Below, piece by piece: positions 54,200 through 61,655 of a stretch of 64,000 bases of DNA. Position 1 is the first letter of the stretch. Every line of letters begins with the position of its first letter. This DNA is from Planctomycetaceae bacterium (lineage in GTDB: Bacteria > Planctomycetota > Planctomycetia > Planctomycetales > Planctomycetaceae). The DNA lies in NCBI GenBank assembly GCA_021732785.1, contig JAKFUG010000055.1, forward strand, positions 1 to 64,000, in the 5' to 3' direction. The position numbers were made by a program, and so were the translations under genes. The notes under the pieces are model-generated. The model searched no databases. It was not told the DNA's origin and saw only the letters and a program-made list of their open reading frames with translations.

Positions 54200-54973
54200 A
54201 TGACGGGGAGGTTTGCAGGGCGGGTGGCGATCATCACCGGCGGCGGGAAGGGAATCGGCGCGGGGTGTGCAACGGTCTTCTGTCAGGAAGGGGGCCGGGT
54301 GGCGATTCTCGATCGCGATGTTTTGGCCGGAGAACTGACGGCGGAACGGCTGACCGCTGCGGGACCCGGAATGGCGGTCAGTTTCCCGTGCGACATCTGC
54401 GATTCGGAGACGTTTTGCCGGATCATTGACGACGTCGCCGTGCGCTGGGGACGCATTGATTGCCTGATCAACAACGCGGGCATTCACCCCCCGGCGACAA
54501 CAATTGATGACACGAGTCTCGAGATGGTCGAGCAAGTGATGCGAGTCAACTACCTCAGCACGTTCGCCGGGGCGAAGTTCGCAGTGCCGCATCTGCGGAA
54601 GACAAAGGGAACGATCGTCAACATTTCCTCGATGACGGCGGTGTTGGGACAGGACCGGTCGAGTGCCTATGCGTCTTCAAAAGCCGCGCAGGTGGGACTG
54701 ACGAAGTCGCTGGCGATAGAACTGGGACCGCAGGGCATCCGCGTGAATGCGATCCTGCCGAGCAACATCGACACGCCTTTAATGCACGAATGGGCGGCAA
54801 CGCTGGACGATCCGCAATCGGCACTGGCCCGCGTCGCAGCACTCCAAGTCTTCGGTAGGATGGGCACGCCGGAAGAAATCGGCCGGATTGCCTTATTCCT
54901 TGCGACCGAAGATTCCAGCTTCATCACGGGGCAGGCGATTGAAGCCGAAGGGGGCGCAAGTCTCGATTATTGA
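54200..54973 (+). CDS. Short-chain dehydrogenase/reductase
   Basis: About 257 residues from the ATG at 54200 (GGAG 7 bases upstream). Classical SDR motifs are AIITGGGKGIGAGCATVF (TGxxxGxG), CLINNAGIHPPATTI (NNAG), SSMTAVLGQDRSSAYASSKAAQVGL (Ser, Tyr and Lys of the active site) and the C-terminal GRMGTPEEIGRIALFLATEDSSFITGQAIEAEGG. Length is normal. Probably a cytoplasmic NAD(P)-dependent alcohol/ketone oxidoreductase; the substrate is unknown. Confidence 0.94.
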   Translation: MTGRFAGRVAIITGGGKGIGAGCATVFCQEGGRVAILDRDVLAGELTAERLTAAGPGMAVSFPCDICDSETFCRIIDDVAVRWGRIDCLINNAGIHPPATTIDDTSLEMVEQVMRVNYLSTFAGAKFAVPHLRKTKGTIVNISSMTAVLGQDRSSAYASSKAAQVGLTKSLAIELGPQGIRVNAILPSNIDTPLMHEWAATLDDPQSALARVAALQVFGRMGTPEEIGRIALFLATEDSSFITGQAIEAEGGASLDY

Positions 54974-55088
54974 TTTCACGTCGCTTGCGCTTAGCGGGTG
55001 CCCAGATTCGCGTCCTCACAAAAGTCCTTGAATTGCGTACAATGTCAAAGAGATTCCGACACTCGCGGCTTTACGAAGGAGCGCTCCC

Positions 55089-55298
55089 ATGAAACGCCGT
55101 CGTGCGACAAAATCCCTCGAAGAAGGCAGCTACATCTGCGACTCCTGCGGGGAGGAAATCGTCGTCCCGCTCGATCGCACCGAGGGACTTTCACAGGAAT
55201 ACGTCGAAGACTGCCCGATCTGTTGCCACCCGCTGGTGATCCACGTCGAATTCGATGAAGAAGGCAGCGACCCCCGCGTGTGGGCCGAAGCGGAGTGA
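55089..55298 (+). CDS. Cys_rich_CPXG zinc-ribbon-like protein
   Basis: A 69-residue protein. Two cysteine pairs, C17-x-x-C20 and C42-x-x-C45 followed by C46, with EYVEDCPICCHPLVI, match the Cys_rich_CPXG family (about 60-70 residues), thought to bind zinc. Function is unknown. It lies 100 bases after the SDR gene; its stop is 50 bases from the convergent hflX stop. Confidence 0.88.
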   Translation: MKRRRATKSLEEGSYICDSCGEEIVVPLDRTEGLSQEYVEDCPICCHPLVIHVEFDEEGSDPRVWAEAE

Positions 55299-55348
55299 CG
55301 AATCCCGCTTGCGCTTTGCGGACGCCCAAGCCCACGTTCTCTCTTCCA

Positions 55349-56662
55349 TCACTCCCGCGGCGGCACAATCGCTCCGTTCAGCAACCGCACGTTTGTGTCC
55401 GCGCCGTTGAGCCGCCAGACTTGCTTGCGGGGGACGCGGCAGGTGATCGTCACGCGGTTTTCGTGGTATTCGCGGTTCGAGATTTCCGCATGCTCGGCGA
55501 GATAGGCGAAGAGCTTGCCGTTGCCGGCGGAAGTTTCGATTTCCGCTTCCACAAAGCCTTCCGCGAGTTGCTCCGCCACGAGGGCAGACAGGCGATCGAT
55601 CCCCTGTCCCGTCACCGAGCTGACTGAGGCCGCATGGGCATACTTCGCTCGCAGGACGTCAATGACTTCGCGATTTTCAACCTTGTCGACTTTGTTGAGC
55701 ACCAGAATGTAATTGCGGATTTCGACGCCGATTTCCGCCAGCACTTGCTCGACCGTTTCGACCTGTTGTTCCGCTTCGGGGTTGCTCGCGTCCACGACGT
55801 GCAGCAACACATCGGCCTGCCGGGCTTCTTCCAGCGTGGATTTGAACGACGCCACCAGCGAGTGCGGCAGATCGCGCACGAACCCGACGGTATCGCTGAG
55901 CAGCACTTCGCCCCAACTGGGGATCGCCCATTTCCGAGTGCGGGTTTCGAGAGTCGCGAACAACTGATCGGCGATGTAGACGTCGGCTCCGGTCAGGGCC
56001 TTCATCAGTGTGCTCTTGCCGGCATTCGTGTAACCGACGAGCGATACCAGCGCGTGCGACTCGCGCTGGCTCACCATCCGTTCGCGGCGGACTTCCACCT
56101 CGGCGAGACGTTCCTTCAGTTCGGTGATGCGGAGATCGATGAGCCGGCGGTCGGTTTCGATTTGCTTTTCACCCGGACCACGACTGGCACCGATACCGCC
56201 GTCGATGCGCTCGAGGTGGGTCCACATCCGTTTGAGGCGAGTGCGGGTGTATTGCAGTTGCGCGAGTTCGACCTGCAGCTTCGATTCATGCGTCCGAGCA
56301 TGCGTCGCAAAGATGTCGAGAATCAATTCGCTCCGGTCGACGATGATGCGGCCGGTCTGTTGCTCCAGATTTCGCCCCTGCGCCGGCGTGAGATTGTTGT
56401 CGAAGATGACCAGTTCGGCCCCGGTGGCTTCGCACAACTCTTTCAGCTCCGCGAGTTTCCCTTTCCCCAGGCAGGTGCCCGGATGGGGCCGCTCGCGGTT
56501 CTGCACGAGTTCGCCGAGCACCTTGACCCCGGCGGTTTTCACCAGCCCCTTCAATTCATCGAGGGCATGCTCTTTAGTCAGCTTGCGGTCGGGATCGGGA
56601 ACCGACACCAGAATCGCCGTGCGATACTGAACTTTCAGTTCGTCACGAATGGGTTCACCCAA
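55349..56662 (-). CDS. hflX: GTPase HflX
   Basis: About 437 residues. The N-terminal glycine-rich domain (LKGLVKTAGVKVLGELVQNRERPHPGTCLGKGKLAELKELCEATGAELVIFDNNLTPAQGRNLE, given here in parts: GTCLGKGKLAEL and FDNNLTPAQGRNLE) and linker helix precede the G domain: SLVGYTNAGKST (P-loop), DTVGFVRDLP and LNKVDKVEN (NKxD). HflX binds the 50S subunit and rescues stalled ribosomes. The start is uncertain: no ATG or GTG exists before conserved sequence, so a TTG at 56662 is chosen; the frame further upstream to 56854 runs through repeats. Confidence 0.93.
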   Translation of the reverse strand: MGEPIRDELKVQYRTAILVSVPDPDRKLTKEHALDELKGLVKTAGVKVLGELVQNRERPHPGTCLGKGKLAELKELCEATGAELVIFDNNLTPAQGRNLEQQTGRIIVDRSELILDIFATHARTHESKLQVELAQLQYTRTRLKRMWTHLERIDGGIGASRGPGEKQIETDRRLIDLRITELKERLAEVEVRRERMVSQRESHALVSLVGYTNAGKSTLMKALTGADVYIADQLFATLETRTRKWAIPSWGEVLLSDTVGFVRDLPHSLVASFKSTLEEARQADVLLHVVDASNPEAEQQVETVEQVLAEIGVEIRNYILVLNKVDKVENREVIDVLRAKYAHAASVSSVTGQGIDRLSALVAEQLAEGFVEAEIETSAGNGKLFAYLAEHAEISNREYHENRVTITCRVPRKQVWRLNGADTNVRLLNGAIVPPRE

Positions 56663-56697
56663 GGATGGTCTCGCGCTGGAGGACGGATGCGAAAAGG

Positions 56698-56738
56698 CAG
56701 TGCAAAATGATAAGTGAAAAATGCAAAGTGCAAAATGG
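56698..56738. repeat. AAGTGCAAA-type repeat, single arm (copy 3)
   Basis: CAGTGCAAAATGATAAGTG then AAAAATGCAAAGTGCAAAATG resembles one arm of the inverted repeats at 24616 and 27397. The expected second arm is missing; the 31-bp hairpin at 56761 follows instead. Shorter kin (ACAAAATGAAAAATGGGG) occur near 58194. Confidence 0.65.
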
Positions 56739-56760
56739 GAAGACGCGAAAAACATCACAA

Positions 56761-56836
56761 CGAGCCCGAAGCGCGAGCGCCGGGTTCCTTTGCTTCGGCG
56801 CAGGAAAAGGAACCCGGCGCTCGCGCTTCGGGCTCG
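56761..56836. repeat. 31-bp perfect hairpin, CGAGCCCGAAGCGCGAGCGC type
   Basis: The left arm (56761-56791) begins CGAGCCCGAAGCGCGAGCGC and ends GGGTTCCTTT. The right arm (56806-56836) is its exact reverse complement; the loop is 14 bases. A stem of 31 uninterrupted pairs is among the strongest in the window. It lies between the stop of the aldose epimerase gene on the left-going strand and the hflX start. It may be a genome-wide repeat. Confidence 0.95.
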
Positions 56837-56870
56837 TGATAGAGACGTTTTCAATCTTCAGGTTCGCGAA

Positions 56871-58067
56871 CTATTTCCCCACGACCGAAAATCGATGCAC
56901 GGTCGTTTGCTTATAGACTTCACCCGGCTTGAGGACCGTTGTCGGAAACTCGGGTTGATTGGGTGAATCCGGGAAATGTTGCGCTTCGAGGCAGAGTGCC
57001 CCGTGCTTGACGGCGTTGCCGGTTTCGGGCGTCCCGGCCAGAAAGTTGCCGGTGTAGAACTGAATGCCCGGTTCTGTGGTAAGGATTTCCATGACGCGGC
57101 CGGATTGCGGCTCGACCACTTTCGCGGCGGGACGCAACTCGCCGATCTTGCCGTTCACCACCCAGCAGTGATCGTACCCGCCGTTGCCGTTGACGGGTTC
57201 GGTGATCCGCTCGCCGATTTTGTGCGGCGTGATGAAATCCATGGGCGTCCCCGCCACCGCGGCGAGTTCTCCGATGGGAATGCCCGCTTCGTCCACCGGC
57301 AGGTATTTGTCGCACATCAGCGTCAATTCATTGTCGACAATCGTGGCTTGCTCGCCCCCGGCAAGATTCCAGTAACAGTGATTCGTGAGATTCAGAACGG
57401 TCGCCTTGTCGGTCGTCGCTTCGTAATCGATTTTCAATTCGTTGGCATCGTTCAGGGAGTACGTCACATGGACGGTCAATTGGCCGGGATAGTTTTCTTC
57501 GCCATCGGGGCTGACGTAAGTGAACTTCACGCCGACGTGATCGGCAGACTCCACCTTTTCATGTTGCCAAACGCGCTTGTTGAAGCCGACCTTGCCGCCG
57601 TGGAGGTGGCTGGGATCGTTGTTGGTGGCGAGTTGATAGGTTTCGCCGTCGAGCGTGAACTGGCCCTTGGCGATGCGGTTGGAATACCGGCCGCAGGTCC
57701 CGCCGAAGTACGGAGCATTCGCGAGGTAGCCATCGAGGTCATTGAATCCGAGCGTGACATTCGCCACCTTGCCGTTCTTGTCGGGCACGTTCACCGCGGT
57801 GACGGTCGCGCCGAGGTTGATCAGCCCGACGCGGACGCCGTTGCGGTTGGTCAGACTGTAGCTCACGACGTCATCCCCGTCGGGCGTCTTGCCGAAGGGT
57901 TCGGATTGAATGGTCAGCATGGATGTGTCCTCAGTGGCGGTTGCGGGAGCCAAATCGTCCGCGGCGGTTTTCGGAACCGGTTTTGTTGGTGTCGAGCCGC
58001 CGCAACCGGCAGCAAACCCGATCACCGCGACGGTCAGTCCCCAACGAACAGAATCAACAAGCTTCAT
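56871..58067 (-). CDS. galM: Aldose 1-epimerase, predicted lipoprotein
   Basis: A 398-residue protein. The N-terminus has a lipoprotein signal (AVIGFAAGCGG, Cys at about residue 22) and a Thr/Ala/Pro-rich linker, then the galactose-mutarotase fold. Family motifs are GRYSNRIAKGQFTLDG, NNDPSHLHGGKVGFNKRVW, NLTNHCYWNLAGG (catalytic-type His) and ALCLEAQHFPDSPN (catalytic Glu). It interconverts alpha and beta anomers of aldohexoses. The outer-surface or periplasmic anchoring is an interesting departure from the cytoplasmic E. coli enzyme. Confidence 0.92.
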   Translation of the reverse strand: MKLVDSVRWGLTVAVIGFAAGCGGSTPTKPVPKTAADDLAPATATEDTSMLTIQSEPFGKTPDGDDVVSYSLTNRNGVRVGLINLGATVTAVNVPDKNGKVANVTLGFNDLDGYLANAPYFGGTCGRYSNRIAKGQFTLDGETYQLATNNDPSHLHGGKVGFNKRVWQHEKVESADHVGVKFTYVSPDGEENYPGQLTVHVTYSLNDANELKIDYEATTDKATVLNLTNHCYWNLAGGEQATIVDNELTLMCDKYLPVDEAGIPIGELAAVAGTPMDFITPHKIGERITEPVNGNGGYDHCWVVNGKIGELRPAAKVVEPQSGRVMEILTTEPGIQFYTGNFLAGTPETGNAVKHGALCLEAQHFPDSPNQPEFPTTVLKPGEVYKQTTVHRFSVVGK

Positions 58068-58507
58068 GGTGCCTCTTCCCTGCCGAACGCGGCGATCAGA
58101 ATGAAACGACTGGATGGGACGTATCTTGCGGGGCGGGGTTGTCAGCGGTCAAGCGTCGGCGGTTCCGTGTGGTTCGTCGGCAGGAAGAGTACAAAATGAA
58201 AAATGGGGAAGACGACCGATCCACGCTTGCCGCTTAGCGGAAAGAACCGCGTCCGCTTTGTGTCTTCTCTTCTTGATCGAGGTGTCGGCCGCCACGCGGT
58301 GGGATCGGCACGGGGCGCGAAACCGCACAGCGGAGGATGGAGGCGGGATGTCAATCGGGAAATTCAGAAGCGGCGAGGATTGCCGATTGGGACGGGGAAT
58401 GCGGGCAAATCTCTGTTGCGTCTTGCCGCCGGGGTGGGCAAACTGAAATTGGTGAAGTTCATCCAACGTTCATCTCCGCGGGGACGTAAGAACCAGCGGA
58501 GCACTTC
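58068..58507. other. 440-bp gene-free divergent region
   Basis: Between the divergent galM and sigma-factor genes. It contains CCACGCTTGCCGCTTAGCGG (near 58221) and GGCACGGGGCGCGAAACCGC (near 58312), both members of the loose GCTTGCG/GCGAAACCGC family seen near 17130 and 30380. No gene visible. Confidence 0.6.
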
Positions 58508-59179
58508 ATGAAACACGTCATGACCCGTCCGGACATCGAAGTTCAGACGCCCGAGACGCTGGCGGGGGTCGGCAACGAGGCTCTGCTGGTGGAAGAGGCA
58601 CGCCGGGGAAATTCCGCGGCGTTCGGGGAACTTGTACACCGCTATGAACGTCGCGTCATGCGGGTCATCGGCCAGTTCGTGACCGACTCCATTCAGGTGG
58701 AAGATCTCGCGCAGGAAACGTTCATCCGGGCCTTTCAGCGTTTGGACCAGTTCGATCCGTCGCGGCGATTCGGGCCGTGGTTGTTTCGGATTGGCGTCAA
58801 TCTCACGCTCGACTATCTTCGCCGCCGCAAACGACGAGGGTGGTGGGCGTTATTTACCGATTCGACTGGCGACCGTGCCCCCGACCCGGCTTGTGACGAC
58901 CCGCGGGAGACGCTCGATCTCAGTCAGGAAGTGCAACGGGTGCTGGAACAGCTCCCGGAGAACTACCGGACGGTGATCGTGCTTCGTGATCTGGAAAACT
59001 TTTCAACATCCGAAATTGCCGCCATCCTCAACCGGAAGGAAGCGACAATCCGTTGGCGACTGGCGGAAGCACGATCGCGATTTCAGCAATTGTGGACGAA
59101 GCGAATCAATCGCGCCGGTGGCACCACCGGCGTTTCGGATAGCAATGATGCGGCTTCCGATGGCGAAGCCGCGGAGTGA
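58508..59179 (+). CDS. ECF-type RNA polymerase sigma factor
   Basis: A 223-residue protein. Region 2 is RRGNSAAFGELVHRYERRVMRVIG, VEDLAQETFIRAFQRLDQF (about 60-85) and WLFRIGVNLTLDYLRRRKRRG. Region 4 is LEQLPENYRTVIVLRDLENF, STSEIAAILNRKEATIRWRL. There is no region 1.1 or 3, as expected for the ECF group. The next gene encodes an anti-sigma-type protein 19 bases downstream, so the two form a regulatory pair. Confidence 0.95.
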   Translation: MKHVMTRPDIEVQTPETLAGVGNEALLVEEARRGNSAAFGELVHRYERRVMRVIGQFVTDSIQVEDLAQETFIRAFQRLDQFDPSRRFGPWLFRIGVNLTLDYLRRRKRRGWWALFTDSTGDRAPDPACDDPRETLDLSQEVQRVLEQLPENYRTVIVLRDLENFSTSEIAAILNRKEATIRWRLAEARSRFQQLWTKRINRAGGTTGVSDSNDAASDGEAAE

Positions 59180-59198
59180 ATTCAAACGTCGAGTGCTC

Positions 59199-59747
59199 AT
59201 GTCCATTGGTTCTGTGTTTGAATGTGAGTGTGGAATGGATTGTCGGCAAATTCAGCCCTTGTTGGCATTGTCGGTGGGTCAGGACCTGCCGGATTCGACG
59301 TTCGAACGGTCGGTGACATTGCACCTTCAGCAATGCCCCGCATGCCGTGAACGTCGCCAGGCGCTGGTGATGTCGCGGGCGGTGCTGCAAGATGCTCAGC
59401 GGATGGCACGGCCGACGGGCGGGCTTTGGCCGCGGGTGGCGGCTCGGCTCGCGCGGCTGGATCGGCGGCCTCCGTTGGCGCGGTTCAATGTGTGGGTGCC
59501 GACGGCAGTCGCGGCCCTGGCATGCAGTCTTCTCGTCACAGTCGCCGCGGTTGAGGTTCACCGGAAGGTGCATCCCGGTGCCGCGCCACTCGTGCGTTCG
59601 CTCCCGCAGAAAGATCGGGATTTGTTCGTGAGCGAGCCGTCATTCGTGAAGTCGAATGGCCGGTTGATTTCCGAAGAAGATATGGCCCACTGGCGGACGA
59701 CCCAGGGCGAAGTGCCGCAGCCCGCGCGATATCAGCCCGATTTCTAA
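59199..59747 (+). CDS. Anti-sigma factor with zinc-finger (ZAS-like) domain and one membrane span
   Basis: About 182 residues from the ATG at 59199 (an in-frame ATG at 59235 is possible). The N-terminal domain carries H42-x3-C46-x2-C49 (LHLQQCPACRERRQ) plus upstream Cys residues (CECGMDC), the zinc-binding anti-sigma pattern. One membrane span lies at about 112-130 (VAALACSLLVTVAAVEV), so the finger is cytoplasmic and the C-terminal 50 residues are outside. It should sequester the sigma factor encoded just upstream until a signal acts on the outer segment. Confidence 0.85.
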   Translation: MSIGSVFECECGMDCRQIQPLLALSVGQDLPDSTFERSVTLHLQQCPACRERRQALVMSRAVLQDAQRMARPTGGLWPRVAARLARLDRRPPLARFNVWVPTAVAALACSLLVTVAAVEVHRKVHPGAAPLVRSLPQKDRDLFVSEPSFVKSNGRLISEEDMAHWRTTQGEVPQPARYQPDF

Positions 59748-59770
59748 TCGCGGCCGGGCTCCATTGCGAC

Positions 59771-60003
59771 GGGTGCATCCGGTGTTGGATGGGGAAAATC
59801 CATGAACAATTCCGGACTCCGAAACCCCAACGGGGCGTGACTCTTTCCGGACAACACAGTCGCGCCCCGTTGGGGCTTGGCAGCGTCCTCCGATCCGTTG
59901 ACCCAGGGCTGCGCGAAGACGTTTCGCCGCTGGGCTATCGAATTACGCTCCCTTCGGGGCTGATGACCAACCTCTCGGCGATCGCCAGTCACTCACTACA
60001 CCC
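59771..60003. repeat. MITE-like dispersed element, copy 2
   Basis: CCCCAACGGGGCG (about 59825-59837) and CGCCCCGTTGGGG (about 59863-59875) are exact inverses, with the same inner sequence as copy 1. The following block (CCGTTGACCCAGGGCTGCGC, GAAGACGTTTCGCCGCTGGG, CTATCGAATTACG, CCTTCGGGGCTGA) is nearly identical to 19877-19946. The left flank GGGTGCATCCGGTG (59771-59784) is the inverse of copy 1's right end. It fills the gap between the anti-sigma gene and the dehydratase gene. Confidence 0.85.
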
Positions 60004-60065
60004 CATTGCGACTTCCGCTGCGGTGTGCGCTCGACCGTGCTGCGGCGGGCGAGTAAACTCGGGTG

Positions 60066-61052
60066 ATGAAACGCGCGTTGATTACCGGCATCACCGGCCA
60101 GGATGGTTCGTACCTCGCCGAATATCTGCTCGACCTGGGCTACGAAGTCCACGGGCTGGTACGGCACGTCGCTTTGCAAGACGGTCGCGATCGGCTGCAA
60201 CGGTTGACTCCCATTTTGCCGCGGTTGCGACTGCACTCCGGCAGTCTGGAAAACGCGGCGAGTGTCTTTCATGTGGTCCAGCGCGTCCAGCCCGACGAAC
60301 TGTATCACCTCGGCGCACAGACATTCGTCCCGTATTCGTTTGAAGACGCCTTTTCGACGCTGCAAACGAATATCAACGGGACACATTTCGTACTGGAAGC
60401 GGTGAAACAAGCCGCGCCGCATTGTCGGATTTACTTCGCGAGTTCCAGCGAAATGTTTGGCAATGCCGACGAGCAACCGCAGCGCGAAACCACGCGATTT
60501 CACCCGCGATCCCCGTACGGCATCGCCAAGGTGGCCGGATTTCATCTCACCCGCAACTACCGCGAGGCATATCAGTTATTCGCCTGTTCCGGGATCATGT
60601 TCAATCATGAATCGCCCCGCCGCGGGTTTGAGTTTGTGACGCGCAAGATCACGCAGCATGCGGCCCGTATCAAACGGGGCCTGGCCAAAGAATTGCCGCT
60701 GGGCAATCTCGATGCGCAGCGGGATTGGGGCTTTGCGCGCGATTACGTCCGCGCCATGCACGCGATGCTGCAACAATCGACGCCGCAGGATTACGTCGTG
60801 GCGACCGGCGAGACACACAGCGTGCGGGAATTCTGCGAACTCGCTTTCGGCCACGTGGGTCTGAACTGGAAAGACCACGTGGTGACGAAGCCGGAGTTGC
60901 ATCGCCCGGCGGAAGTCTTCACGCTGATCGGCGATGCGACCCGAGCCCGCCAGGAACTGGGATGGTCGCCCTTGATGCCCTTTCGCGAACTCGTGGAATC
61001 GATGGTCGATCACGACCTTGCGCTGATTGATGGATTGAAGCCCACGCCATGA
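60066..61052 (+). CDS. GDP-mannose 4,6-dehydratase-family enzyme
   Basis: About 328 residues from the ATG at 60066 (a GTG at 60063 is also in frame). NAD-binding motif ALITGITGQDGSYLAEYLL, then FASSSEMFGNADEQPQRET, HPRSPYGIAKVAGFHL (active-site Tyr and Lys), FNHESPRRGFEFVTRKIT and LGNLDAQRDWGFARDYVRAM, all typical of GMD. It converts GDP-mannose to GDP-4-keto-6-deoxymannose for deoxy-sugar polymers. The motif after HGLV differs from the usual RRSS (here RHVALQDG), so a close paralogue with another substrate is possible. It overlaps the next gene by 4 bases. Confidence 0.88.
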   Translation: MKRALITGITGQDGSYLAEYLLDLGYEVHGLVRHVALQDGRDRLQRLTPILPRLRLHSGSLENAASVFHVVQRVQPDELYHLGAQTFVPYSFEDAFSTLQTNINGTHFVLEAVKQAAPHCRIYFASSSEMFGNADEQPQRETTRFHPRSPYGIAKVAGFHLTRNYREAYQLFACSGIMFNHESPRRGFEFVTRKITQHAARIKRGLAKELPLGNLDAQRDWGFARDYVRAMHAMLQQSTPQDYVVATGETHSVREFCELAFGHVGLNWKDHVVTKPELHRPAEVFTLIGDATRARQELGWSPLMPFRELVESMVDHDLALIDGLKPTP

Positions 61053-61645
61053 TTTTCGTCCTCGATAACTACGACTCGTTTACCTACAACCTCGTTCAAC
61101 GGTTCGGCGAGATTGATCGGCGACTGGACGTGCGCGTCGCCCGGAACGATCAGGTCTCGGTGAACGAGGTTGCTGCGATGAAGCCGCAGGCGATTGTGGT
61201 TTCACCGGGGCCGTGTACGCCGCACGAAGCGGGGATTTCGATGGAGCTGATCCGACAACTCGGGCCGACTTTGCCGACGCTCGGTGTCTGTCTCGGGCAC
61301 CAGTCGATGGCAGAAGTTTTCGATTCGCCGGTGGTGCGTGCCGAACGGTTGATGCACGGCAAAGTGTCGCCCATTGAACACGACGGGAGAGGGGTCTTCG
61401 CGGGCTTGCCGAATCCGTTTCAGGCGACGCGTTATCACAGTTTATGTGTCCCGGCGGACAAAGTTTCGGCCGATCTGGAAGTCAGCGCGTGGGCCGAATT
61501 CCCCGGTCATCCGCGGGAAGTGATGGGCCTGCGTCACCGTCGGTATCCCATCCACGGCGTGCAGTTTCACCCCGAAAGTTTTCTGACCGAAGCGGGGACG
61601 GAATTGCTCCGCAATTTTTTGCGGTTGGCAGGCGCGTTAACCTGA
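61049..61645 (+). CDS. Anthranilate/aminodeoxychorismate synthase glutamine amidotransferase subunit
   Basis: A 198-residue class I amidotransferase whose ATG overlaps the upstream stop (ATGA). Motifs: FVLDNYDSFTYNLVQ, VVSPGPCTPHEAGIS, catalytic Cys in LGVCLGHQSMAEVF and catalytic His/Glu in GVQFHPESFLTEAG. It supplies ammonia from glutamine for anthranilate (TrpG) or aminodeoxychorismate (PabA); sequence alone does not separate them and no trp or pab partner is nearby. The pairing with a sugar dehydratase gene looks accidental rather than functional. Confidence 0.93.
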   Translation: MIFVLDNYDSFTYNLVQRFGEIDRRLDVRVARNDQVSVNEVAAMKPQAIVVSPGPCTPHEAGISMELIRQLGPTLPTLGVCLGHQSMAEVFDSPVVRAERLMHGKVSPIEHDGRGVFAGLPNPFQATRYHSLCVPADKVSADLEVSAWAEFPGHPREVMGLRHRRYPIHGVQFHPESFLTEAGTELLRNFLRLAGALT

Positions 61646-61655
61646 ACGGGGTGGC

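Noticed and set aside
56663-56854. N-terminal extension of HflX
   Set aside because: Encoded by the hairpin and A+T-rich repeats; family alignment starts near the TTG at 56662.
55634-58199. Two long plus-strand frames opposite hflX and galM
   Set aside because: Codon-bias shadows of two clearly recognised genes; neither shows family motifs.
61049-61645. Firm assignment as TrpG or PabA
   Set aside because: Both families share all visible motifs and no partner gene is in the window.
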